From contig JAEUSY010000042.1 in the NCBI GenBank assembly GCA_016788295.1, positions 62,001 to 126,000 on the forward strand: a stretch of DNA of 64,000 nucleotides, read 5' to 3'. The stretch comes from Flavobacteriales bacterium (GTDB lineage: Bacteria > Bacteroidota > Bacteroidia > Flavobacteriales_F > PHOS-HE28). Position 1 is the stretch's first letter, and every line of letters starts with the position of its first letter. Below the pieces are notes generated by a model. That model ran no database searches and had not been told where the DNA came from. It was given only the letters and a program-made list of their open reading frames with translations. Position numbers and translations under genes: made by a program. Below, piece by piece: positions 57,998 to 64,000 of the stretch.

Positions 57998-60577
57998 TCA
58001 GTTGTTCACGGGTTCAACAAGCCGTATGTCGGCACGGCGGTCCTTGGCATCGGGCGAGCTACCGGCCGGGGCCAGCATACGCCTGGTGAAAATGCGTTCC
58101 GGGCCTACGCCATTGTTCAATAGTAACTGGCGCACACTTTCCGCACGGGCCTGTGCTACCCGCTCGTTCACGGCCACGCCACCGCTCGCATCCGCCACGC
58201 CGGTGATCTCCACCCGTTCATTGGGGTTCTTCATCAGCCATGCGGCCAGTTCTTCCACCTGCATGCGCCCCTGTGGTCCAAGGGTGGTCTTGCCGGTGGC
58301 GAAGTACACGGGTCGCATGGCACGATCCCGCTCGGCCTGGGCCATGGTAATTGTTCCGGTGGGTTGTATGGTGCGCTCGATGATGGTGGTATCACGCTGC
58401 AGCATGCGCACCGTGTCCACGCGGGTCTCGCTGATCCGCATCGTGTCGCGCACCACGATGCGCACCGTATCGCCAATGCCCCGGCCCACGGGTGCCGCCA
58501 GCCCGGCAGGTATCACCATGCGCAGCGTATCGGCGCCCAGCACAATGGTGCTGTCGTTCACCAATATCGCCGTGCCCTTCGGCGGCTCCTCCTTCTTGTT
58601 CGATGCAGCGGCCACTGCAGCCACACCGCCGGCGAGCAGTATGGTGTTCTGCCGTTTCATGCGTTTGTCGATGCTGGCCATTTCATCGGCCATGGCCTTG
58701 GTGGCGTCGGCCTGCTGGGAGGCGGCCTTGGTTGCGGCCTTGTTCGCCGCGCGTTCGCTCTTCAGTTGCTCCTGTTGCTTGCGGTCGTCGGTCTGCTCAA
58801 GGCGTGCGATGTAGCTGCTGTCGGCGCGTTGGTCGATGCTGCGTCGCGCCAGCTCCTGCATCAGGTATTCGTTCTCGGCCTTCAGCTGGTCCACCATCCC
58901 GGTAGAGTTGGTGCCTGCAAGGCTCCGCAGCATCACACTGTCGCGCACCAGGGCCATGGCCGCAGAGTCGGCACCGAAGAAGTTGTTGATCACGGTGGGG
59001 CTTGCAGCACGGTCCTGCATCACCATCTTCAGTGCGTACACTTCGCGCTCCAGCGAGTCGATGCGTGTGCTGTTGCGGTTGATGCCGGCCTGCTGGGTGC
59101 GCCAAGCCTCGTACTTGCGCTTCAACGCCGTGGGCTTGCCCTGGCCGATGCTGAAGCGCAGCCCGAAATGGTAGTCGGCCTGCGGGTTCTGTGGGTTCAC
59201 GATCTGGTCGGCGAGGTTGTTCGATCCGAAGTAGACCGGGCCAACACGCACGGTGGTGCCCACGCGCAGTTGTTCATCGCTGAGGCTCACCGGCACATAC
59301 AAGCCGAACCAACGGTTCTCGAAGCGCGGTGTCACCGCCACCCATTCGCGCGTGTTCAGCGTGCTGTTGGTCTCCTTGAACCAGCGTGTGGCATCGCGGT
59401 AGGTGCCGGCGTTCAGGTAGAACCCGCCGAACAGGTGCAGGTCCACGTTGGCGGCCCAGGCGGTGGGCAGGCGATGGGTGTAGGTGGCCGATCCGTTGGG
59501 CACGTAGTTCACCAGTTCGGAGTAGGCTGCATCCCAGCTGTCCAGGTCGGTGGCGTTCACCTGGCTGATGTCCCAGGCGGTGATGTTGGCGCTGTGGTCC
59601 TGGGCCAGTTCACGCCGGGTGAAGGTGAACTTTCCTGCATCGAGCAGGCTCACACCCACGCGCAGGATGTACTTGTTCAGCTCCTTGCGCTCTTTCTCCT
59701 CATTGTCCAGGTCGAGGTAGCGGCCCCTGGCCACGTTGCCGCGCAGTTCATACACCAGTCCGGCATCCCACCCGAAGGCCCAATCCTCCACACCGTTCAG
59801 CAGATTGCGGCGCTGGTAGGTGTCCACATCGCCGCGTTCGGTGCGGCCGTATTCGATCAGCCGGCTGTCCATGGAAAGCGTGTCCTGGCCATCGAAGGTG
59901 ATGCGCAGGTCGTCGCTCTTCAAGTGGATGGAACTGGCGCCGGCCATGGCCTTCAGGGTGAAGGCGCCCTTGAGCATGTGGTGGTCCGTGCGCACCAGCA
60001 CGCGTCCGTAGGTGAAGCCGAATTCCATCCAGTTGAGGAAACTGAAGCGGAAGCCGCTGTTGTCCATGGGCAGCCCGAAGAGCGCGGTGTTGCCCAGGTT
60101 GTCGTAGATGAGTTGCGCGGTGGTGAGGTCCATGCCCTCGGTAACGATGCCGCTGCGGTTGCGAATGTTGAGGCCGATGGCCGCCTTGTCGCTCACATTG
60201 GCCATGAAGGAGAAGGGGAACTGGAACTCCGTCATTGTGGCGCCCTTCACCTTGGTAGGCGCATTGTCCATGGGCGTCAGCAGGTCGCGTAGCGCATCCT
60301 CGCGCGAGGAGTTGTAGGGCGGTGTCCTGAAGAGCCTGTCGCGCAACACATTGTTCTTCAGCAGCAGGTAATTGTTGGTGAAGTAGGCATCATAGCCCAG
60401 CACGGTCATATCGAACTTGTAACGACTGTCAACAATGCTTGCGGGGTTGAGCCACGCTCCACTGATGCCCGCATAGTTGCCTGTTGCGAGGCCCAGGTTG
60501 TTCTGCGCGGAAAGCGCACTGGAGAGGGAAAGCGTTAACGCGAAGACCTGGCTTCTAAGGTTGCCTATGCTGCGCAT
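57998..60577 (-). CDS. DUF5723 barrel-coiled coil-OmpA fusion protein (859 aa)
   Basis: Start at 60577 gives MRSIGNLRSQVFALTLSLSSALSAQ, a signal peptide. Residues ~25-500 match DUF5723 (NNLGLATGNYAGISGAWLNPASIVDSRYKFDMTVLGYD ... LRFSIGQGKPTALKRKYEAW), a predicted large barrel. Then come a charged helical region (LERE..ALK, RKQQEQLKSERAANKAATKAASQQADATKAM), a short hydrophobic stretch (TILLAGGVAAVAAAS) and the OmpA domain in the last ~105 residues (VYFATGKTTLGPQGRMQVEELAAWLMKNP.. VEITGVADASGG.. NERVAQARAESVRQLL.. ) with D and R for peptidoglycan contact. It should tie the outer membrane to the wall and head a five-gene operon of outer-membrane proteins. Confidence 0.85.
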   Translation of the reverse strand: MRSIGNLRSQVFALTLSLSSALSAQNNLGLATGNYAGISGAWLNPASIVDSRYKFDMTVLGYDAYFTNNYLLLKNNVLRDRLFRTPPYNSSREDALRDLLTPMDNAPTKVKGATMTEFQFPFSFMANVSDKAAIGLNIRNRSGIVTEGMDLTTAQLIYDNLGNTALFGLPMDNSGFRFSFLNWMEFGFTYGRVLVRTDHHMLKGAFTLKAMAGASSIHLKSDDLRITFDGQDTLSMDSRLIEYGRTERGDVDTYQRRNLLNGVEDWAFGWDAGLVYELRGNVARGRYLDLDNEEKERKELNKYILRVGVSLLDAGKFTFTRRELAQDHSANITAWDISQVNATDLDSWDAAYSELVNYVPNGSATYTHRLPTAWAANVDLHLFGGFYLNAGTYRDATRWFKETNSTLNTREWVAVTPRFENRWFGLYVPVSLSDEQLRVGTTVRVGPVYFGSNNLADQIVNPQNPQADYHFGLRFSIGQGKPTALKRKYEAWRTQQAGINRNSTRIDSLEREVYALKMVMQDRAASPTVINNFFGADSAAMALVRDSVMLRSLAGTNSTGMVDQLKAENEYLMQELARRSIDQRADSSYIARLEQTDDRKQQEQLKSERAANKAATKAASQQADATKAMADEMASIDKRMKRQNTILLAGGVAAVAAASNKKEEPPKGTAILVNDSTIVLGADTLRMVIPAGLAAPVGRGIGDTVRIVVRDTMRISETRVDTVRMLQRDTTIIERTIQPTGTITMAQAERDRAMRPVYFATGKTTLGPQGRMQVEELAAWLMKNPNERVEITGVADASGGVAVNERVAQARAESVRQLLLNNGVGPERIFTRRMLAPAGSSPDAKDRRADIRLVEPVNN

Positions 60578-60778
60578 GGGTCGGTATGTAGTCGAAAGGT
60601 AGACTTCCGGTCCGGTATTCAATGTGTTCCTGCTGGGTCACGTCAGAATGGTGGTAGGGGCACCGTGCATCGGATCCTACTGCCCTGACCTTCGTTGGCT
60701 CTCCCGACGTAAGAGGGGGCTGCTGGAAAGAGTGTTCGCGCAGTGGGGCATCGGAGAAACTGCTGAGGTTACGGATGT

Positions 60779-60796
60779 ATCGGGCCTTCAGCCCTC
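60779..60796 (-). repeat. REP-like repeat copy 1 (inverted)
   Basis: ATCGGGCCTTCAGCCCTC is the exact reverse complement of the copy at 61004-61021. Internally GGGC..GCCC can form a four-pair hairpin, the form of REP elements linked to Y1 transposases. Confidence 0.65.
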
Positions 60797-60820
60797 TATG
60801 GCCAAGCGGGTGGGTCGTGT

Positions 60821-60841
60821 GCCCATGGCGTTGCCATGGGC
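60821..60841. repeat. perfect nine-pair hairpin
   Basis: GCCCATGGC-GTT-GCCATGGGC is a perfect inverted repeat with a three-base loop in non-coding sequence 320 bases upstream of the transposase gene. It has no T-run. Confidence 0.6.
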
Positions 60842-60848
60842 AAGCATG

Positions 60849-60870
60849 TTGCGGGCCTTTGGCCCTGCAA
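60849..60870. repeat. GC-rich hairpin TTGC-GGGCC-TTT-GGCCC-T-GCAA
   Basis: GGGCC and GGCCC pair across TTT, and TTGC pairs with GCAA outside a one-base bulge. It follows the previous hairpin by seven bases; together they could be a subterminal structure recognised by a HUH transposase or an old terminator. Confidence 0.5.
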
Positions 60871-61003
60871 CGCGCATTCGTGCAGGCATGATCCAAGCGT
60901 TGCCATGTTCATGGGTCTTCGTGACTTGGGTCGGTCTGTGCGTATGGACAGATCGAATTGCATTGAGTCCGATTGTAAAGACATCAGGAGTTCATGGAAC
61001 AAG

Positions 61004-61021
61004 GAGGGCTGAAGGCCCGAT
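61004..61021 (+). repeat. REP-like repeat copy 2
   Basis: GAGGGCTGAAGGCCCGAT, exact complement of copy 1, with the internal GGGC-TGAAG-GCCC hairpin. Confidence 0.65.
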
Positions 61022-61071
61022 CACATCTTCGCCCGTGGCATCGCCGGGCAATTGAGGGAGGGGATTGATCG

Positions 61072-61088
61072 GAGGGCTGAAGGACCGA
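61072..61088 (+). repeat. REP-like repeat copy 3 (one mismatch)
   Basis: GAGGGCTGAAGGACCGA matches copy 2 over 17 bases with one difference that breaks the hairpin stem. It lies 56 bases before the transposase start. Confidence 0.6.
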
Positions 61089-61143
61089 CACATGGCACTA
61101 CTGATCTCCGTGTTCACGAATTCGTTCAGTCAATGCACTACCC

Positions 61144-61629
61144 ATGCCTCGATCGCTCAGCCAGGTCGTTCTCCATGTGGTGTTCAGCACCAAGAACCGA
61201 TACCCTTGGTTGATGCAGCCTGTTCGAGGCAGGCTGCATGCCTACATGGAAGCGACAGCGCGCGAGCTGGAACGATGTGTGTGTTATCGTGTGGGCGGGG
61301 TGGAGGACCATGTGCATCTGGCTATTGGCCTTTCACGAACGATCACCATTGCCGATCTGGTGCAACACGTGAAGACCAGTTCTTCGCGATGGGTGAAGGA
61401 ACAGGATGCTTCACTTGAGCAGTTCGCCTGGCAGAAAGGATATGCCGCATTCTCGGTGTATCACCCTGACCTCGATCGATCGCTCGGTTATATCGATGGA
61501 CAGGAGGAGCATCATCGGCGCTCGTCCTTTCAGGAAGAATATCGTGCCTTCATGCAGGAGCAGGCGATGGAGTTCGATGAACGCTACGTGTGGGATGGAT
61601 ACCCATCGCATGGATGTGTTGCGCCGTGA
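61144..61629 (+). CDS. Y1 (HUH) transposase, IS200/REP-associated type (161 aa)
   Basis: A single-domain transposase of the IS200/IS605 TnpA fold: metal-binding HUH motif H56-V57-H58 in VEDHVHLAIG and catalytic tyrosine Y116 in RSLGYIDGQEEHHRR. FAWQKGYAAFSVYHPDLDRS and the C-terminal YVWDGY fit the solitary Bacteroidota group of these proteins. These enzymes cut and join single-stranded DNA at hairpins. No TnpB partner is present. The upstream REP-like repeats suggest a REP-associated tyrosine transposase (RAYT) that has become a chromosomal resident gene, but an IS200-like insertion is also possible. The frame is intact with all catalytic residues. Confidence 0.9.
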   Translation: MPRSLSQVVLHVVFSTKNRYPWLMQPVRGRLHAYMEATARELERCVCYRVGGVEDHVHLAIGLSRTITIADLVQHVKTSSSRWVKEQDASLEQFAWQKGYAAFSVYHPDLDRSLGYIDGQEEHHRRSSFQEEYRAFMQEQAMEFDERYVWDGYPSHGCVAP

Positions 61630-61649
61630 ACCCTGCAATGCAGGATCAT

Positions 61650-61661
61650 GCGTTGCAACGC
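61650..61661. repeat. 12-base perfect palindrome downstream of the transposase
   Basis: GCGTTGCAACGC lies 20 bases past the transposase stop, following CCTGC-AAT-GCAGG. TGCAACGCG also occurs at the end of the hairpin at 60849-60870 upstream, so the two could be left and right ends of an element. Confidence 0.4.
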
Positions 61662-61664
61662 GGC

Positions 61665-62159
61665 TCAGTGCACCCGCTCGTGCAAGGGCAGCACAGCGGC
61701 CTTGGAAATGGACTGCGCACTTGCCCGACCTGCATCGCTGAAGGTCCACACGAAGAGCGCCTCGATGGGGTGGTCCTTACGCATGTGGTCGATGGCCTTC
61801 AAGGTCATGCGGGTGGCCAGGCCCTTGCGCTGGTGTTCGGGGAGTACCAGGCCGCTGCAGAGGTACAGGGCCGTGTAATTCCCGCCCAAGGGTGTGCGGT
61901 CATAGAGCTGCTGCTCGGTGATGCGGCCGCTCACAAAGGCCTGCATCAATTCCAAGGTGGTGGGGATCAGCAGCACCCAGGCGATGGGGCCGTTCGCATC
62001 GCTTTCCTCCATGACCGTTGCCGGATGCAGCTGCCGAAGGTGTTGCAATACGTTCTCGTCCACCTGCAATTGCGCGGGGTCGCTGCGCATGGCGAAGGCA
62101 TCCTCGGCCAGTTGCAACAGGCGCTCGTAGTTGCTGGGTGTAGGTCGTGGAGTGTCCAT
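61665..62159 (-). CDS. GNAT-like acetyltransferase (164 aa)
   Basis: A soluble protein with the acetyl-CoA binding loop LPEHQRKGLATRMTLKAIDHM near residues 108-128, the core of GNAT enzymes (Q/RxxGxA). The preceding strand is YLCSGLVL, and the N-terminal part is helical. Substrate unknown and the N-terminal half is poorly typical, so this is a family-level call. The gene is followed by a short gap before the palindrome next to the transposase, and it lies 34 bases after the TolC-like gene's stop on the same strand. Confidence 0.65.
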   Translation of the reverse strand: MDTPRPTPSNYERLLQLAEDAFAMRSDPAQLQVDENVLQHLRQLHPATVMEESDANGPIAWVLLIPTTLELMQAFVSGRITEQQLYDRTPLGGNYTALYLCSGLVLPEHQRKGLATRMTLKAIDHMRKDHPIEALFVWTFSDAGRASAQSISKAAVLPLHERVH

Positions 62160-62193
62160 GCGAGGTCAAAGGTCCGGCACGCGCACCTTAGCA

Positions 62194-63576
62194 TCACCAA
62201 CCACCGCCCAGCGCCCGGAACAAGCTCACCACGCTGGTTAACCGTTGGCGCCTGGTGGCGCTTTCCTCGAACTCGGCGCTCAAGAGGTTGTTCTCGGCAA
62301 TGATCACTTCCAGGTAACTGGTGTAGCCGAAGTCGTAGCGGGCCATGGTCAGTTCCAACTGCTTGCGCGCGGCATCCACCTGTATCTGACGCGCCTGGTT
62401 CTCCACTGTGTAGGACCGGTAGAACTCCAGCGCATTGTCCACGTCGGCAAAGGCGGTGAGCACGGTCTGGTCGCGTTCGGCAGCGGCGATCACGATCCGT
62501 TGTTTGGCCGCATCGGCGATGTTGCGGCGTTGGTTCCACTGGAAGAGCGGGCCGGCCAAGCCACCGAAACCATTGGCCACGGCACCATCACCCGTTAGCA
62601 AGGTGCCCAGTTCGGGACTGGCGAAGCCCAGCAGGCCTGTGAGGCTGAGCGTGGGGAAACGTTCGGCCACGGCCACGCCGGCACGCTCGGTCTGGCGCTG
62701 CAGGTTGAACTCCGCTGCGATGATGTCCGGGCGGCGCTTGAGCAATTGGCTGGGCAGCCCCATGGGGATGGGCTCCGGCACCAGGGGTTGTGCTGCATTG
62801 GTGCGGCCACGTTCAATGGGCCCGGGCCCGAGGCCTTGCAGCACGCGTAGGGCGTTCTCCACCTGCCGGATCTGCCGCTCAATATTGGGGATGGCGGCGG
62901 CGGCCACCTGTTCCTGCTGAATGGCTTGCAGCTTGTCCACTTCACTGGTCCAGCCTTTGTCGAACCGTGCGCTGATGAAGCCTGTGTTCTTTTGGCGTGA
63001 TGCCATCGTGCGCTGGGCAATGAGCAGTCGGTTGTCCAGGTCGCGCAACAGGAAATAGTTGCCGGCCACCTCGGCCACCAGGCTCACCTGCACGGCGTGG
63101 CGTGTGTACTGCTGCTCGAAATAGAACGCCTTGGCCGCGCGGTTGCTATGGCGCAAACGGCCCCAGATATCGATCTCCCAGTTCAGGCGCCCCATCACCT
63201 CGAAGTAGCCGCCATCAACACCTCCGCCGATCCGGCGTGCTTCGCTGCCCGCACTGCCACCGCCCGCTTTCGCCGAGAAGCCGAGTTGTGGATACAGATC
63301 GGCCTTTACTGCTCCGGCCAGCAAACGCGCCTCTTCCACACGTGCAGCGGTGAGCCAGAGGGTGCGGTTGCTGTCCAGCGTGGTCTGGATGAGCTTCACC
63401 AGCGCAGGGTCGTCGTAGAACGCGGTCCACTTCAGCAGGTCGGTGGTGTCGGCGTTGAGCGCGCCGCTGTACACCACCTTCGGGTCGTGCTGCTCCTGCT
63501 GGTACTTGGGGCCCACCATGCAGCCGCTCAGCGCCACCAGCGCCACCGCGATCGGGAGGATGTGCTTCGTGCGCAT
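62194..63576 (-). CDS. TolC-like outer-membrane efflux lipoprotein, NodT family (460 aa)
   Basis: MRTKHILPIAVALVALSGC is a lipoprotein signal with lipidated C19. MVGPKYQQ matches the CxVGPxY start of the NodT/OprM family. The body has two long helical repeats (LVKLIQTTLDSNRTLWLTAARVEEARLLAGAVKADLYPQLG; LLKRRPDIIAAEFNLQRQTERAGVAVAERFPTLSLTGLLGF, with the RPDI signature). It forms the outer-membrane exit duct of a tripartite pump. Its start overlaps the stop of the RND gene (TGATG), the usual order of pump then duct. The membrane-fusion protein gene is presumably beyond the right edge. Confidence 0.93.
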   Translation of the reverse strand: MRTKHILPIAVALVALSGCMVGPKYQQEQHDPKVVYSGALNADTTDLLKWTAFYDDPALVKLIQTTLDSNRTLWLTAARVEEARLLAGAVKADLYPQLGFSAKAGGGSAGSEARRIGGGVDGGYFEVMGRLNWEIDIWGRLRHSNRAAKAFYFEQQYTRHAVQVSLVAEVAGNYFLLRDLDNRLLIAQRTMASRQKNTGFISARFDKGWTSEVDKLQAIQQEQVAAAAIPNIERQIRQVENALRVLQGLGPGPIERGRTNAAQPLVPEPIPMGLPSQLLKRRPDIIAAEFNLQRQTERAGVAVAERFPTLSLTGLLGFASPELGTLLTGDGAVANGFGGLAGPLFQWNQRRNIADAAKQRIVIAAAERDQTVLTAFADVDNALEFYRSYTVENQARQIQVDAARKQLELTMARYDFGYTSYLEVIIAENNLLSAEFEESATRRQRLTSVVSLFRALGGGW

Positions 63577-64000
63577 CAGTGTGTGGCGGATTTGGTGGTG
63601 TCTCTGTCTGGTGCGGCGACTTGCTTTTTCTTTCGCTCGATCAGCACGAACAAGCTGGGGATGACGATGACCCCGATGGTGGTGGCCACGATCATGCCGG
63701 CGAACACGGCCATGCCCATCACCTTGCGTGCTTCGGCACCTGCACCGGAAGCGGTGATGAGCGGCACCACACCGAGGATGAAGGCGAGGCTGGTCATGAG
63801 GATCGGTCGGAAGCGCAATTTGGCGCCATCGAGCGCGGCCTTCAGCACTTCCTCACCGTCCTCCATCTTCATCTTGGCGAACTCCACGATGAGGATGGCG
63901 TTCTTGGCATTGAGGCCGATGAGCATCACCAGGCCGATCTGCGCGAACACGTTGTTCACGTAGCTCTCGCTGAACTGGCGCATGATCCACAGGCCGAGCA
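63576..64000 (-). CDS. RND (HAE1/AcrB-type) efflux pump, C-terminal part (5' end outside window)
   Basis: The frame is open to the right edge, so only the last ~141 residues are visible; the ATG at 63983 is internal. The sequence NNVFAQIGLVMLIGLNAKNAILIVEFAKMKMEDGEE is the TM10-TM11 signature of AcrB-type pumps, followed by DGAKLRFRPILMTSLAFILGVVPLITASGAGAEARKVMGMAVFAGMIVATTIGVIVIPSLFVLIE. It is the inner-membrane proton-driven pump that works with the TolC-like duct encoded next. The substrate range cannot be told from this end. Confidence 0.95.
   Translation of the reverse strand, partial: LGLWIMRQFSESYVNNVFAQIGLVMLIGLNAKNAILIVEFAKMKMEDGEEVLKAALDGAKLRFRPILMTSLAFILGVVPLITASGAGAEARKVMGMAVFAGMIVATTIGVIVIPSLFVLIERKKKQVAAPDRDTTKSATH

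Larger units (their letters stand above)
60578..61143. other. 566-base intergenic region with palindromes and REP-like repeats
   Basis: No gene with supportable coding character was seen. It holds a nine-pair hairpin (60821-60841), a second GC-rich hairpin (60849-60870) and three copies of an 18-base repeat, all upstream of the Y1 transposase gene. Its left end should contain the promoter of the five-OMP operon; TAACCTTTCG on the minus strand at 60593-60602 is a possible -7 box. Confidence 0.6.

Noticed and set aside
1-64000. tRNA, rRNA and CRISPR arrays
   Set aside because: No cloverleaf-like or rRNA-like segments and no regularly spaced direct repeats were seen in the gaps.
1-64000. Shine-Dalgarno sites as start evidence
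   Set aside because: Purine-rich sites are not consistently present before start codons, as expected in Bacteroidota; starts were set by signal peptides, overlaps and family alignments.

Overview
The window looks like chromosomal DNA of a GC-rich member of the Bacteroidota, most likely Flavobacteriales-like. The support is several very large secreted PKD-repeat proteins ending in the type B (gliding-motility-associated) C-terminal sorting domain of the type IX secretion system, a PorP/SprF outer-membrane partner, many lipoproteins and 8-strand-type outer-membrane barrels, DUF2490, DUF3575, DUF4136 and DUF5723 family proteins, almost no Shine-Dalgarno sequences, and promoter-like boxes close to the Bacteroidota -7 consensus TAnnTTTG. 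Taxonomy is inferred from gene content only. No rRNA, tRNA or CRISPR array was seen.

Layout. 1-10.3 kb: the two halves of an AddAB/RecBCD-like recombination nuclease on the minus strand (addB-like gene cut by the left edge, addA-like gene with an ElaA-type acetyltransferase), separated by a small conserved gene and two tandem secreted type IX substrates. 10.4-13.4 kb: a tightly coupled lipoprotein operon with an MbnP-like protein and two dihaem peroxidases of the MauG/MbnH type. 13.5-15 kb: a flavoprotein disulfide-reductase homologue without its redox cysteines. 15.1-22.3 kb: a type IX operon (a 1520-residue PKD protein, a TPR/PD40 protein, PorP/SprF). 22.3-28.3 kb: ABC-F protein, SCO protein with a DUF2490 barrel and a lipoprotein, long-chain acyl-CoA ligase, small secreted protein. 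28.4-33.8 kb: small envelope proteins, an Omp85-like barrel without POTRA domains, a Spy/CpxP-like protein.

33.9-40.6 kb: an exported sulfatase module (formylglycine-generating enzyme lipoprotein, DUF2490 barrel, two tandem sulfatase lipoproteins). 40.6-44.4 kb: a barrel, a very short lipoprotein, a lipoprotein alpha-carbonic anhydrase translationally coupled to a DcaP-like porin, another barrel. 44.6-50.4 kb: MscS-family channel, membrane-bound class III nucleotide cyclase, AsmA-like protein and a polytopic membrane protein. 51.0-54.5 kb: two tandem amidohydrolase lipoproteins. 54.6-60.6 kb: a five-gene operon made only of outer-membrane proteins, headed by a DUF5723-OmpA fusion. 60.6-61.7 kb: a REP-like repeat region with a single-domain HUH (Y1) transposase. 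61.7-64 kb: acetyltransferase, then a TolC/NodT lipoprotein and the 3' end of an RND pump gene cut by the right edge.

The common theme is the cell envelope: type IX cargo, outer-membrane barrels, lipoprotein enzymes, metal/redox proteins and efflux. Long open frames opposite GC-rich genes were treated as shadows. Family assignments come from recognising motifs by eye, without database searches.
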